In this document: positions 23,370-35,171 of the stretch, in pieces | Position numbering within the stretch: the stretch's first letter is position 1 | How the letters are laid out: each line of letters starts with the position of its first letter | From: Rhipicephalus microplus | Lineage: Eukaryota > Arthropoda > Arachnida > Ixodida > Ixodidae | NCBI RefSeq assembly: GCF_043290135.1 | Contig: NC_134700.1 | Span: forward strand, 80,783,000 to 80,846,999 | Length of the DNA: 64,000 bases | Direction of reading: 5' to 3' | Notes under the pieces: model-generated | What the model saw: the letters and a program-made list of their open reading frames with translations, nothing else | Told to the model about the DNA's origin: nothing | Database searches by the model: none | Program-made: the position numbers and the translations under genes

Positions 23370-24580
23370 CGAAGTCATGAGACTCCCCCCCCCCCCTCCC
23401 CAATTCTCCATGCGAAAGCCTTTGAAGAGTGTAAGTCAAAGTAAACTAATCGCAGTAAAATAGAGTAGACGACAGGCAGAGTGACCGTTTGGAGCAAAGG
23501 CCTTTTCGTCACACCTTTGTATGTACTAATATTCAAAAACGCATCCTTGCGATGACCCGCCAGACCGGAGAAAACATTGTTAATCTGTTAATCGTTAATC
23601 TTTGTTAAGTGTAGATAGCGTGGTCCTCGACGTGGCGAAGTGCGTTTTACAAGTCAAGGACGGCTTCGCTTACAACCAGGAATGAGAGGTATACGCAGCA
23701 TGTTTTTGTGCATTCACAATTACATTTCGGTCTGGCTTGCTTTGCTGAGCGAATAATTTCTTACTGTCGATGTTTGTGACTGCATGCCTAGGAAATGATT
23801 TTATGTTAATCCCTCTAGGTCAAGCAGCCCTGACGCAGGAATAGCTTTTAGTCAACATTTTTAGGGTTGAAGCTCCTCTTAGTCTAACCTTACCCCACAT
23901 CAGGCGTAACCGGCAGTATCTCCCGAACAATGATATATATGGCGCTGTTTCATAGAAGTACATACAAACTACAGTTGAGAGGATATTCTTAGATGGCGCT
24001 GTACCGCTACTCTCAGATTGGCTGCTGCGCCGGCTGTGCCTGGGTGCATGGGGAACGAGTGCCTCTCTGATGGCGAATTCCACTAGTCGAGCGGGAGCAA
24101 GTTTTCTTGCTCCAAAGCTGGCAATCCGCGTTTTGCTGATAGATTCGGAGCAAGTTCGCATTTTCCACTGGTAGATTCGGAGCAATCCACTCCACGACGG
24201 AGCGTTCCGCGTGCTCCGTCTTTCGGAAGGATTTCGCCGAAACTCTGAGAATGCGTTGTCATCATTTCCGGTACAGTCGGACAGCTAGGTTGCCCTCAGC
24301 ATTGTTTGATGTGGTCTAGTAACCCTGTGCTCTTGTTTACATTCCTAAATCTAGAAAGCGGTAGCCCTGCTTTCCAAAAGACTGCGTGGTCCACGGAGGA
24401 AGAAAAGATAGGAGATGGCATGCTCAGCCGGCGCGCTACGTGAAAAGTGTGGAATAAATGACATCATGGCGGCCATATTCACTGGGCACAATGGCGGCAT
24501 TGCTATGGTTACGTGTTGACTTCTGGGGAATACTGGCCACACTGGAAGACTTGGGGGGAATACTGGACACACTAGGTGTG
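23370..24580. other. Non-coding stretch
   Basis: Includes a C-rich run at 23386-23400. Nothing else recognisable. Confidence 0.3.
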
Positions 24581-24599
24581 GAAGATGAAGTCACTAATC

Positions 24600-25945
24600 T
24601 TTTAATGATATCTATAAAAGTAACAAAGTAGTTATAGAGTGGGAAAAACAGGTATCCAAACCCACGGAGCAGACACTACCAGCATTGATGTATGCAGATG
24701 ATACAGTGCTAATGGCCAACAACAAGGAAGATTTGCAAAGATTGATGGACGTCTGCGGTAATGATGGAGTTAGTAATGATTAAGTTAGTTTTCAGATTCA
24801 GTAAGAAAAATTCAGCAGTCATGACTTTTAATGATAATGAAGGTAGTGAGCTTAGGATACAGGAGGTCACGCTAGAGATAACAGATAAATACAAATATCT
24901 GGGCGTACGGATAAGCGATGGGGCTGAGTACCTTAGGGAACACGAAATATATGTGGCGACTAAAGGTAACAGGAATGCAGCGGTGATGAAAAGCAGGGCA
25001 CTGTGGAATTACAATAGGTATGATGTTGTGAGAGAAATGTGGAAAGGGGTCCTGGATCTGGGTCTGACGTTCGGCAATGTGGTCTTGTGCATGAGATCTG
25101 AAGTTCAAGCAAGATTAGAAATTAAGCAACGTGGAATAGGTAGGCTTGCTTCAGAAGCTCACGGGAATACACCAAATCAGGGAGTACAAGGTGATATTGA
25201 ATGGACATCATTTGAGGGCACGGAAGCTAGCCGCAAGATAAAATTTGAGAAGCGATTGAGAGAAAGGGGGGAGGAGCGTTGGTCTAGGGAGGTTTTAAGC
25301 TACTTGTACATGAAGAATGTGGATACAAAATGGAGGAAGCGAACCAGAAAATTGAGGGGTAAATACTTAGAAAACAGCAGGGGGCCAAACCAAAAAGAAC
25401 TATCAGTTAAGAAGAAGGTGAAGGAAACGGAAAGTGACATGTGGAGAATTGGCATGATTAAGAAGCCCGCACTAGAGATCTATCGAACTTTTAAGCAGGA
25501 AATCACCAAGGAAAGGATATATGATAATACTCGGGGTAGTTTTCTACTGTGTGAGGCCAGGACAGCAGTATTGCGAACCAAGACATATCGGGCCAAATGC
25601 GAAGGGGTAGACACGGTATGCAGTGCATAAGGAGACGAGAAGAAAACTGCCGAACACTTGATAATGTTCTGTAAAGAGCTTCACCCTATAGTTCAGAATG
25701 ATGGCGCAGAGTTTTTCAAAGCACTGGGGTTTGGAGACAGGTTGGGCAAAATAGACTTTAAGGGGGTAGAATTAACTAGAAGGAGGTTCTCTGACTGGTG
25801 GCTAAAGTCAAGGTGAGCTTCTCACGGAACACGGGCACAATGGCCGGACGCTGCGTCAGCCGCGTGGTGGAATGCAACCGTAGAAGATGGCACACGACCG
25901 ATTGTGTTGTCTGTATAGTTGATGAATTGATGACGTGAAAACACT
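24600..25945 (+). mobile_element. 5'-truncated LINE: RT C-terminal half, third LINE type
   Basis: Sequence begins inside the RT palm with ALMYADDTVLMANNKEDLQR (about 24687-24746), so fingers, motif A and endonuclease are missing. After a frameshift the main frame (24761-25630) runs through KYKYLGVRISDGAEY (thumb) and a long basic C-terminal part, with an in-frame TAA at 25628-25630. The same frame then continues GDEKKTAEHLIMFCKEL and LTRRRFSDWWLKSR to about 25816, followed by a 3' UTR with a short GATGAATTGATGA tail. The absence of RNase H and the TAEHL...FC knuckle separate it from the I-type copies. 5' truncation is the usual outcome of target-primed reverse transcription. Confidence 0.7.
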
Positions 25946-26660
25946 CACCTTATCAGTACATCTAGCACGCGTTCTCTTGTACTTTCTTCGTTGTCGGAGA
26001 GCTGTTACTCGCTGTTAATACTCGGACGAAATGATTTCGCGAAGGAGTCGCGCTGGCCCAGAGGGTTGAGCCCCGTTATATTGGTTTCGGATCGTCACGA
26101 CACGCGCACTGCGCAGCCCACATGCTTTCCGAGCTGGAGAGAGAGTCGCACCTTCTGCTTTACCACGGCCACTCGACCTCCCCCTCTGGTGTGTGGTGAG
26201 AGGGGGAGATCGAGCGGCCGTGGCTTTACATTCGGATGTAAACAAGAGAGGAGGATTGGCCCAGTCAACATGGCCGACTTCCGGCTTTACCACGGCTTCA
26301 CAACGAGTGACGTCAGGGTCTCTCCTATCTGTCCTTCCTCCGTGGCACGGTCGAAATACGGGCTTTGAAGTGGCGACACAGTTGTCATTGAAACGTAGAG
26401 AGCAGAAAAGAAAATCGTCTCCGGTACCGGTTTAGTGACGTATGCGTAAAAGACTTCCGGAGAGACCTCACACGGGGCATTCACGTGTTCCACTCGCAGA
26501 TCTCGTTTGGCACACCCCGAGTGCCCGCTCCAAGATTTCGGCAACCACTCCAGATCTACCAGTGGAATTCGCCATAAGTCTCCTGGACCGCGCCATACGT
26601 GTTGGATCGCTGGTGGGGCACGTACAAAGCGGAGCGGAGGACGTGGAGGGCTGTGACGGC
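25946..26660. other. GC-rich non-coding stretch
   Basis: Holds the hairpin at 26163-26223 but no supportable gene. A short segment (CCACTCCAGATCTACCAGTG at 26547) has an imperfect inverted match near 24165. Confidence 0.3.
26163..26223. repeat. 25-bp inverted repeat with 11-nt loop
   Basis: Arms 26163-26187 and 26199-26223 pair with only two mismatches and enclose an 11-nt loop. Both arms are GC-rich. The position between AT-rich blocks could suggest a transcript hairpin or a small palindromic insertion. Confidence 0.8.
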
Positions 26661-26679
26661 TCGGGCTCTTCGCCAGACA

Positions 26680-26760
26680 GACAAACAGAGAAACAGACAG
26701 ACGGGTGGACGCATGGACGGGCGCTTCGCTCCACTCATCACCATTCACTTCATGGATATG
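26680..26760 (-). repeat. Inverted fragment of the 16.6-kb minisatellite repeat
   Basis: On the minus strand this reads a CATATCC...GTGAATGGTGATGAGTGGAGCGAAGC-like flank followed by CGTCCATGCGTCC-type units, matching the start of the repeat at 16590-16770. It appears truncated. Orientation is opposite to the first copy. Confidence 0.55.
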
Positions 26761-26764
26761 CAGT

Positions 26765-27690
26765 GAATTTTTTACTTTACTGCGCACATCCAAGCACGCT
26801 AGCGATACGTAATGAATAATTTATTTTAAGTTATGCTGCACGTAGACAACACGAGTTATTTTTCGGGCAGACTTTCTCGTAACCTTGGTTGACACTACTG
26901 TTGCAATGTGGTTTTTGGAAGCAATGAAGTACTCCAATCGTAGAGGTTTTATCGTGCAGTGTACAAGAGCAAGGGAATGATTGTTGAAAAATGTTCAGTT
27001 AGTCTCAATCGAAAATGCACCTAAGACCAGACTATGCTTACTCACATAGAAGTAGCTCGTTCATTGCGTATATGCATTAGAAAACCTAAATATGCCCAAA
27101 AGCGCGTAATGCTCTCGTTTTTTTTTTTCTTGTAGATTTCTTCGCTCTGCTTCCTGAAACGATAGCGTTGCGGCAATGTGTCTCCCATCATTTTCAAGCC
27201 TGTGGCCGGCATTTACTTTTACGTCATCACATCCAAAACTGTACAGAATATTTCACAGTTCAGCATAGATATATTCCAAGTATACATTGTTTTAACTAGA
27301 ACGTCAATTCATATTTGCAGCACTTACGCCAGCGTGAACAGGGGCTGCCTCGTACCACACAAAATCTTGAGTGATCGGTTCACTAAAAATGAAGGAATGA
27401 ACTCCCGTTTTTTTTTTCAGAGCATAGTACAATATGATACATTTTTTAGAATACGTGAACTCTGACGAGAACTGCACATCTAACACGAGTTTACTTACGC
27501 CGTACTGTGCAACATATAATGCCTGTCGGTTGTCCATTTCGGGCATTCTAATGCGTGTTGCTGAAACTTCACTGCTGGCACCAACATCTTCGCGTTCATT
27601 CGCGTTTGTGGTATGGTATCGCCATGCAACAGAGCCTACCAGACTTCTGAAGGGGCGCAATAACAAACACGAGACGTTTCGTGCGCAGGG
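26765..27690. other. Left flank of the LTR retrotransposon; no gene seen
   Basis: AT-rich and without motifs that I recognise. Homopolymer T runs occur at about 27119-27129 and 27409-27418. Confidence 0.3.
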
Positions 27691-27695
27691 TAAGA

Positions 27696-27796
27696 TACTG
27701 CCACATGGTTTGCTTGGGTGAGATTGAAGAGTGAAAGAGGACAAAGACGATCTCTCTGAGCCGCTGCTTCGCTAGTCGACTCAACGAGCCAATTAT
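27696..27796 (+). repeat. 5' LTR, left part
   Basis: Starts TACTGCCACATGG and ends at the LINE insertion point (AATTAT, 27791-27796). It aligns with 38429-38530 of the 3' LTR with few differences (for example GATTGAAGAGTGAAAGAGG against GATCGAAGAGTGAACGAGG). Confidence 0.85.
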
Positions 27797-27999
27797 TGAA
27801 ATTCTGATTCTCCTCGTGATCTGCTCGCTAGGAGCGCTACGTAGCTCATCGGAGATCGGCTCAACGTCGAGTGGCAGGATCCTTTTAGCTAAGATTTGGT
27901 TTGCTTTCCATTCCTCGTATCTCTTGTTAGTTTCTCTCAACTTAAACGTTGTTGCAGCCCTTTGGAGGTCAGGCAAGTCAGAATATTCTGATTTCTTTC

Positions 28000-29349
28000 T
28001 CATCACCCGGCCAAGGGCACTCCCCTTGGCTGGCCTCACTACCGGTCAAGGATTGGCCGCTCGATACCTTGCTACGCAGTGGAGATAGCTACGTCCCTGT
28101 GGCTCTGGTTCCTACAAAGGGGGGTTCCATTCCAATGAAGAATCCGAAGGTGATACAAGTGGAGCTTCAGAAAGCCTCGTCGCTTTTCCAGAAGATTACT
28201 GAGGTCCGCCAGTTCAGCCGAGGGGGTATCCTGTGCTGCTCTGCAGACCAGGATTGCGTCCGAGAGCTTCTGAATTGCTCTGAATTTGCTGCACAGCCGG
28301 TGAGCCCGTTTATTCCAGCTCATCTTGCATGTACGAAGGGCATAGTCCGTGGGGTGGATACGAGTCTGGCACCTCAAGAAATTCTTGACTTATTTTCTGT
28401 AGCTGGGGCAGTTTCAGTCTCTCGATGCACCGGAACGACTGATAAAACAAAATCACCTACTGAATCAGTTATAGTAACTTTTGCAGGAAGAGTTAGGCCA
28501 ACAGAAATTAAGGCATGGCCACTAATCTACAAAGTAGAACCACTTTCCCCGAAACCTTTGCAGTGCTCAAAATGTTGGTGATTCGGCCCCAACATGAAAG
28601 GATGCAGATCACAGGCTAGATGTCGTCTGTGCGGAGAGAGTCATGACAGCTGCGATTGCAAATCTGATGACCAGAAGTGCTGCTTGTGTAATGGAGCGCA
28701 CCCTGCAGACTCTGATGAATTTGGTGCAAAAGAAAGAGAAATGGGTGTTCTAGAAATCATAGAACGCAGGCGTTGCTCTAGGAGGGAGACGGTAGCAGAA
28801 ATGCATGAAAGATCGAAAGGTTACGCAAGCATAACATCCCGGCACACAGCGGCAATGGATGCATCGCTCGCAAAGGCGATAACTGAGGCTATTGAAAAGT
28901 CCACTGAAAAGGCAATGCAGCGTCTGGCCGCTACTCTTTTTGAAGCCTTGGCTGATATGTTAATACAACAGCTGACACAAATCATTGGTACAGTTTCTGT
29001 GCAAAATCGGGATTCGCACGCTCTGTTGATTTCAACGGGTACAGAGGAGGAAAATCAGACAGTCAATCATAGATCTATCTCTCCGAAAGCAGTACCTTGA
29101 AAAAATAGAGTTCAGGCTGAGTCAGAACTTGTGACAGATGATTCAGGAGACTTTACAGATATGGACACAGAATCCCTAAGAACATTGAAACGTAACAGAT
29201 CTTCCCCTTCTAAAAAGTCTTCTCAGAACCCAAAATCCAAGAAATACTTGTCAAAGAAAGACTTCTTTGAAAACCTTTCAAAAAATGATTTCTTGAAAAA
29301 AGATATTCTGGATCAGGCAGTTTCTTCTGTCGGTATAGCATCAAAATAG
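28000..29349 (+). pseudogene. ORF1 of the nested LINE: RRM-like domain plus CCHC knuckles
   Basis: The readable protein starts near GDSYVPVALVPTKGGS (about 28080), with no convincing ATG upstream. It includes EVRQFSRGGILCCSADQDCV and PTESVIVTFAGRVRPTEIKA, typical of the RRM-like part preceding zinc knuckles in I-type ORF1. Knuckle 1 is CSKCW(stop)FGPNMKGC: the TGA at 28579-28581 falls inside it and its His position is Pro. Knuckle 2 is CRLCGESHDSCDC; a third is CCLCNGAHP. A second TGA at 29098-29100 and the end at 29349 follow a Ser/Lys-rich tail. ORF1 coats element RNA; here the stops split it. Confidence 0.75.
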
Positions 29350-29352
29350 GTT

Positions 29353-30200
29353 CCCTAAAAATTCTGCAGTAGAACTGCCGGTCTATTTGGTCGGCAACTA
29401 CAGATTTACAATATATTTCTTCGCAAATTTCTCCCGACATAATTACCATTCAGAAAACCTGGCTTGCTAACGGTAAAAAATTTTACATGAAAAATTATCA
29501 ATTAATCCGGCTGGATCGGCCGAGTAGATGTGACGGTCTGGCTTTCTTAATATCAACTAAATTTAGTCACAGAGCCAAGATATCGTATCAGTGTATGGAT
29601 ACGAGTTACGACATTCTGGTGTTAGACATAACACTACCACACTGCTCGCCTTTTTCTCTTGCAAATGTTTACTTTCCTGCAGGAGTTCAAGACACGAGAT
29701 GTCTTGATATCATGGGAGCTTCATGCAAAAAAGAAATAGTACTGTGTGGTGATTTCAATTCACACCATGTGTCTTGGGGCTTCAAATATAATGTATGCGG
29801 AAGACGTTTGTGGAAATGGACGCTTGATAATAACTTTTCCTGCTTGAACTCACACGTTGCTACATTTGTAAGAGGTAACTCTAAATCAACTATTGATTTA
29901 ACATTTTCCAGCTCTACTTTAAGCATATCCTCGTGGAATATATTAGATTGTGCTACAAACAGCGACCACCTTCCCATTACGTTTGAAATTAAGTTCCCGA
30001 GGTTTAGTTTGGCAGGGAAAGTTGGCTCATTCGTAAATTATGCTAAATTACAAAAAGACTTAAAATCTACGTTAGCTTTTCGCGAGGAAATGCAGGAAGA
30101 TCTTAGGGCTATGAGTTTATGTGCGGTGTTGAAACGATCATTAAAAAATTCAACGTTTACTGTAAACTCGAACACAGCGGGATCTTTTAGCCCGTGGTAG
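29353..30200 (+). pseudogene. Endonuclease domain of the nested LINE ORF2
   Basis: Begins KILQ(stop)NCRSIW, where homologues have Trp; the TAG replaces it at about 29362-29364. Motifs follow: IITIQKTWL (usually QETWL), DGLAFLIS, IVLCGDFNSHHVSWG, TIDLTFSSSTL and NSDHLPITFE. A TAG closes the frame at 30198-30200. It would nick target DNA. The Glu of QETWL being Lys would itself impair catalysis. Confidence 0.8.
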
Positions 30201-30296
30201 AATCTAGAATGTGTCAGGGGGTATAGAAAGCGAAAAGCAGCTTGGAAAAAGCTGTTAATTAACCAATGCCCCCAAAATAGGAGTGACTATAAATTC

Positions 30297-32041
30297 ATGG
30301 CCGCCGATTTTAAGCGTCTAGTGCGCAAAGCAAAAGAAGACTATGATATGAATAAATTTATTTATCTGTCTACGTCTAAAAATAAGAAAATGCTTTTCAG
30401 GTTTTTACGTGCGAGAAAAATGATTCCACAGACAGAAAGCAGTCATTCCAACATTATGTCTCCTCGCGAACTCTCTGATTTCTTGGAAAATATTGCTAAA
30501 GGCTTGCAAACCAGGTTTACGACAATTATGCCAAAGTCCATGGTGAAATTAAGGGTGGATTGTGATTTCCAGGAGGTATCTTTAGCTGAACTGGCGGACG
30601 TGATGAAGAGCTTACCGCCCGCTGCTCCCGGACCTGATGGGGTGACCTCTACAATGATTAAAGTGCTATACGAAATATCCCCACATGAAATCCGTAATAT
30701 AGTCAATTATTCACTGAAATATTCTTGGATTCCGGCGGCAGATTGGAAGCTTTCCAAAATAATTCCGATACTTGAGAAACAGGAAATGGAGTTTACTCTG
30801 GATAACATAAGGCCTATTTCATTCGCATCTAAACTGGTCAAGCTTGTAGAGAGAGTCTTAAATGCCCGTATAATAAACTACATCAATGAACATACAATAC
30901 TAAACCCCAGACAAATTGGCTTTAGATCGGGATACTCCATTTGGTGTGCACATGTGGATTTGGAAAGTCGCATACAGCTGGCTCGGCATCGCCGCGAATA
31001 CTGTGCACTAGTCACTCTACACTTTGCTAAAGCGTACGACAAAGTGGAATATCCTATCATAATCCAGCAGATGCAAGACTATCGCTTTCCAAAATATATA
31101 ACAGCATGGATTACAGAGTTTGTGAAAGACAGAAAATTTTATTGCTTCTTGGATGGATGCTCTTCTAAAAAATATAAGCAAACACGAGGTGTACCTCAGG
31201 GCTCAGTATTATCCCCGGTGTTATTCAACATATTACTAAGTTCCATTCCAACTCATCAGGATATCCAAATTTACGTATGTGCAGATGATATTGATTTCTT
31301 CGCAACAAACAGTGATCTGCACTCATTGTATCAGGCATTACAGAATTACATGAACATGCTCGAAGGATGGCTTGACAATATCCATATGTCATTGAACGTC
31401 AAAAAAGTGCGCTTCTGCCATTCTCTTTTAAGGATCGTGTCAACATTTCCCTGATGTATCATACCGAGCTCATTCCCCAAGTCAATTTCCTGAAATACCT
31501 AGGCATCGTATATAATAGGACGCTAAATTGGAAAAGCCATATAGAGGAGGTTGGCTGTAAAGCGTCACGTGACTTGGGGTGGTTACGCAAATTGGGAAAC
31601 AGAAAAATAGGATTGCGTAGGAGTACATTGATAATGATTTACAAGATGTATGTGCGGCCTATTATGAAATTCTGGTGTGTATTATTTTCAGGCAGTGCGG
31701 CTTACAAGATGAGACAATTAATATTATTAGAAAGAGAAGCTTTGCGCTTGTGTCTTGGGCTCCCCAAATTTGTGACAAATAATGTTTTGTATGTGGAAGC
31801 GCGCCTTCCACCTTTGTTAACTCGGTTTAGAATACTTACAGTTCAAACTTTCTTAAAAATATACAATTCGCCTCTGCGACAAGCTTCATACGTTTTTATT
31901 CAAGAACCAACCGCATTCTTTGGAACACAATGGTCTAGACTACACTCCCCTCAGCTTAGGTTCGTCCAAGCGTTGCTAGAGCCTCTCAATGTAAATATCT
32001 ATCAGATTGGCATAACGAAGACGCCTAATTCAAAACTTTAA
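30297..32041 (+). pseudogene. Reverse transcriptase of the nested LINE, catalytic residues altered
   Basis: Open from 30297 to 31454, with PPAAPGPDGVTSTMIKVLYE, NIRPISFASKLVKLVERVL, QIGFRSGYSIWCAHVDLE, motif A TLHFAKAYDKVEY, motif B TRGVPQGSVLSPVLFNILL and motif C VCADDIDFF. In motif A the invariant Asp is His (codon at 31020-31022); in motif C the Tyr of YADD is Cys (31278-31280). A frameshift near 31440 moves the thumb (FLKYLGIVYNRTLNWKSHIE) to the frame ending TAA at 32039-32041. Even if translated it should not polymerise. Confidence 0.85.
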
Positions 32042-32980
32042 ATTAAATTTGATGATATTTTCCCCTCTAATGCGAAACAACTGCCCCTTCAATATTTAAA
32101 TACTCGGTTAAAAGATTACTTGACTCATCTGTCCATAAACAACATTATTGCGACGGATGCATCCGTATTGAACGAAAAGGCTGAAATAGGCATCTTTTGT
32201 ACTTCTCTCGACTGGTCTTTCTCAGTTCGATTACCAGATTACACGCCTATATTCATCGCTGAATTATTTGCTATAATTCTAGCGCTTCGTAAACTTCCTG
32301 CAAGCGAATCAGAAGCGGTCATACTTACCGATTCTCTCTCAGTATGCACTGCACTATCTACAGCAAAAAATTTGACATTATTGAGTATGATTAGCAGTTT
32401 ATTACCAGAAAACCTGAAAAATTTCACTTGCTATGGATACCTGGCCACTGCGGGATTTATCCAAATGAGATGGCAGACTTGTTAGCCAAAGCATCTTTAA
32501 GCGGACCACTCTTACCTATTTTACCTGATTTCGCCTACGTAACAGCACTCAGATATAGAAATTCTTGTTTGCACAAAGAAATAGAAAAATTATCGTTGGA
32601 TAAAGTCAGAGACTTCGTACATCTAAGATATTGCTGGAACAAACAGTGGTGTGTATCTCGGCAGTTATAAATTACAATCACCAGATTACGATGCAGAAAT
32701 CCGCATCTGAATTACTACCTACATAAAGTTGGACTAACAGCATCTCCGTTGTGTCTCTTTTGCAAGGGATTGGAATCAATAAATCATTTCTTTTTATCCT
32801 GTCAACGTTGTGCTTATCAAAGGAAAAGATACCTGGTCGAACCAATTGAGAAGCTAGGTTTAAAAATAAACGTGTAAATAATTTTATCCTTCGGAGGGAT
32901 TACATTAGGTTATAGCAGCAGGGAAGTTTTCTCTGCTGTGTGCGAGTACATAAGGGCAACAAAGAGATTACCCTATTAGC
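32042..32980 (+). pseudogene. RNase H and C-terminal region of the nested LINE
   Basis: IIATDASVLNEKAEIGIF supplies the first RNase H Asp, AELFAIILALRKL the Glu and VILTDSLSVCTALS the second Asp. After a frameshift near 32430 the frame continues LLWIPGHCGIYPNEMADLLA, which holds the His and last Asp. It continues to a TAA at about 32668, then PLCLFCKGLESINHFFLSC forms the terminal Cys/His cluster. Ends near 32980, ahead of the 3' UTR. Confidence 0.8.
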
Positions 32981-33101
32981 CTATTGTTATTATCTACGGC
33001 TACAAGACTACCTGAATGCCTGACTTAGCACACTTGATGATCCTGCCGCCCGGTTCTTGGCCGATCCCCCTTTGTGGGTGAGTGCCAGCAGAGCTGAAGG
33101 T

Positions 33102-33119
33102 TCATCATCATCATCATCA
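33102..33119 (+). repeat. (TCA)n 3' tail of the nested LINE
   Basis: Six TCA repeats sit between the LINE 3' UTR and the resumed LTR. Simple-repeat tails in place of poly(A) are typical of I-group LINEs. Confidence 0.85.
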
Positions 33120-33151
33120 TTATATCAAGTTTTTCGGGAGTAACGTGACAA
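33117..33151 (+). repeat. 5' LTR, right part
   Basis: Resumes after the LINE tail and matches 38523-38557 (ATATCAAGTTT..CG.GAGTAACG.GACAA). The LTR seems to end at or just before 33151, since the two copies diverge there. Confidence 0.8.
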
Positions 33152-33154
33152 GAC

Positions 33155-33172
33155 TGGTGGAGTTGCTGGGTA
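33155..33172 (+). promoter_or_regulatory. Putative tRNA primer-binding site
   Basis: TGGTGGAGTTGCTGGGTA follows the LTR end by three bases and starts with TGG, as required to pair with a tRNA 3' CCA. I have not assigned the tRNA. Confidence 0.5.
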
Positions 33173-33193
33173 CAACGTCTCACGATCCATCCG

Positions 33194-34634
33194 ATGCCCA
33201 AGACGCCGTCTAGCAGCCGGAACACAAGCCCTGCAGCCGTGGACACTCCTGTTCATAGAGTAAGCCGCCGCCAACGAGGCCTACCGCCTGAGACACCAAC
33301 CACTGACGCAGCGACTATGACTTCGACACAAGATCCCGTGCAAGCTCCGACACCTTCCACGCCGATCTACTGCACCGTCCAGAACCCGCTCGTGCCTAGC
33401 CCCTTTCGCGGAGAGCAGCATGAAGATGTTGACGACTGGCTGAGTAAGTTCGAACGTGTCGCAGCGATCAATTACTGGGATCATGCCGCGAAGCTCCGGA
33501 ACGTCTACACTTGCCTAAAGGACGGTGCCAAGACGTGGTTTTTGAACAGGGATGATGTTCTGGCATCTTGGCGCAAGTTCCAGCGTCGCCTCCTGGAGAC
33601 CTACAGGAGTCCCGACCACCGCGAACGGGCGGAGTGTGCACTACAATCACGCATCCAGATGCCCAACGAGACCGTCTCGATGTACGTCGAGGACATGACA
33701 CGGCTTTTCAAGCGAGCAGGTCCTGCTATGGCAGAAGAAAAAAAGTTGCGCCATCTCATGTGTGGTGTGAAGGAACAACTTTTTGATGGTTTGGTGCGTA
33801 GTCCCCCCAAAAGTGTTTCTGAGTTCCTTACTGAAGCGGCAACAATGGAGCGAGTACTGCACCAACGGTCTGCCCTGTTTGACCGTCAAGTGAATGCTGC
33901 CTCAACTGCCGAAATTTTCGCCACCCCTGGGAGCAAGAGCCCCGGATGGATCATCCGATCTGTCATTCGGGAAGAAATGGAAAAGATGTACGGGAAAGAC
34001 AAATCGACGTTGGTTCTATCACCAGTGTCATCCGTGACGAGGTCCAGCAGGTGCTGCACGCCCATCGTTTTCCGCCCACGTCGGTTGATCCGGAAACGGC
34101 TCCTGTGTCTACTGACAGTCGCTGGCGTACGTACGCGGAAGCCTTGCGATCGGCCAGTCCTCTTTCTGGTCAAGGAGTCCCGACCCAGCCAGTGCTGCCC
34201 GTCCCGATCCAGACACTGCCGCACGTCCCGATCCAGACAATGCCATACGTCCCGTTCCAGACAATGATGCCGTCAGTCACGATTCAGTCAGCGCACGCTG
34301 ATTTGGATATCGATAGTCGCCGTGCACCGACGCGCAAGTCTGATCTCTGGCGTACGCCAGACAGACGACTCCTCTGCTATCATTGGGTGAGGCTGGTCAC
34401 ATTTACCGCGAATGCCCATACCGGCAACTTGGACTGCGCGGATTTTCCGTCAATTCCCCTCGTCTCCGAATTGGTCAAAGGCCAAGGGATATCGAAGAGT
34501 ATCTCGCACAACAGCGTGCACCCTTTACACGACGGCAATCGTGGTCACCATCTCCGAGGAGACCCGCAGCCACTGGGCCACGTTTCGGGGTGACGGCACG
34601 GGAACGCTCCCCGAGCCCTCCTCGGGAAAACTGA
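33194..34634 (+). pseudogene. Gag of the Ty3/gypsy element, frameshifted
   Basis: ATG at 33194 opens a frame with PTPSTPIYCTVQNPLVPSPF, then FRGEQHEDVDDWLSKFERV and AKTWFLNRDDVLASWRKFQR, the usual retrotransposon Gag (capsid) signature, then a helical region to about 34000. A frameshift moves the reading to RDEVQQVLHAHRFPPTSV and a Pro-rich tandem VPIQT repeat. A second, one-base deletion at about 34385 splits the zinc knuckle CYH.GEAGHIYREC. The tail (PSPRRPAATGPRFGV) ends at 34634. Gag would form the particle and bind RNA. Confidence 0.8.
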
Positions 34635-35164
34635 AGGCAGCGACCTTCGGGGGCAAGGTCGCTGGGACTCAAAGTGCGGAAGACCTCCCATCGACGATTG
34701 CACGCAACACCGAAGGCATTTCGTCAGAGAATAATCGCAGTAGCAAAGAAACGCCGACATCCACATCTGAACCTAGTGACCGCGTGTCATTCGACATACC
34801 TGTGCTGATTGATGGTCTTCAGGTCAGTGCATTGGTAGACACTGGTGCAGACTATTCGATCATCAGCGGGAGGCTAGCGAAAGATCTCAGGAAAGTGATC
34901 ACGCCGTGGAATGAAACGCGAATTCGAACAGCTGGAGGACACGTTGTAACACCGCTGGGTCGCTGTACCGCAAGAGTGAAAATTCGTGCATCAACGTTTG
35001 TGCTCAGCTGCCTCGTTCTTCGCGACTGTTCGCGTCAGCTTATTATCGGCATGGACTTCCTTCGGGAATACGGTGCCATCATAAATCTCCGTGAGCGCAT
35101 CGTGACCTTCTCGACTCAAGGCGTAACAGATCGAAACGCTGATAACTGCGCTGCGTGTTGCTGA
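34635..35164 (+). pseudogene. Aspartic protease region of the Ty3/gypsy element
   Basis: RVSFDIPVLIDGLQVSALVD leads to the active-site DTGADYSII (Asp codon 34838-34840), then GRLAKDLR, and ends with LIIGMDFLREYGA, the usual flap and second half of retropepsins. The active site is intact. A stop at 35162-35164 separates it from the RT frame that begins at 35172, so a fusion or frameshift was probably ancestral. Confidence 0.85.
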
Positions 35165-35171
35165 CGACAGT

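Larger units (their letters stand above)
27797..33116 (+). mobile_element. Full-length but dead I-type LINE nested in the 5' LTR
   Basis: Comparison with the uninterrupted 3' LTR (GAGCCCAATATATCAAG at 38518) locates the insertion precisely: the left LTR half ends in AATTAT and the right half resumes at ATTATATCAAG after a (TCA)n tail, so ATTAT is a minimal target duplication. It encodes ORF1 with CCHC knuckles, then endonuclease, RT, RNase H and a Cys-rich end: the I-group layout. It differs in sequence from the I-type LINE at 6.3 kb, but shares family with the copies at 40.6 and 60.4 kb. Several stops and altered catalytic residues make it inactive. Confidence 0.88.

Noticed and set aside
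27304..28039. Minus-strand frames 27304-27744 and 27596-28039
   Set aside because: They lie opposite the 5' LTR and the leader of the nested LINE and have no motif.
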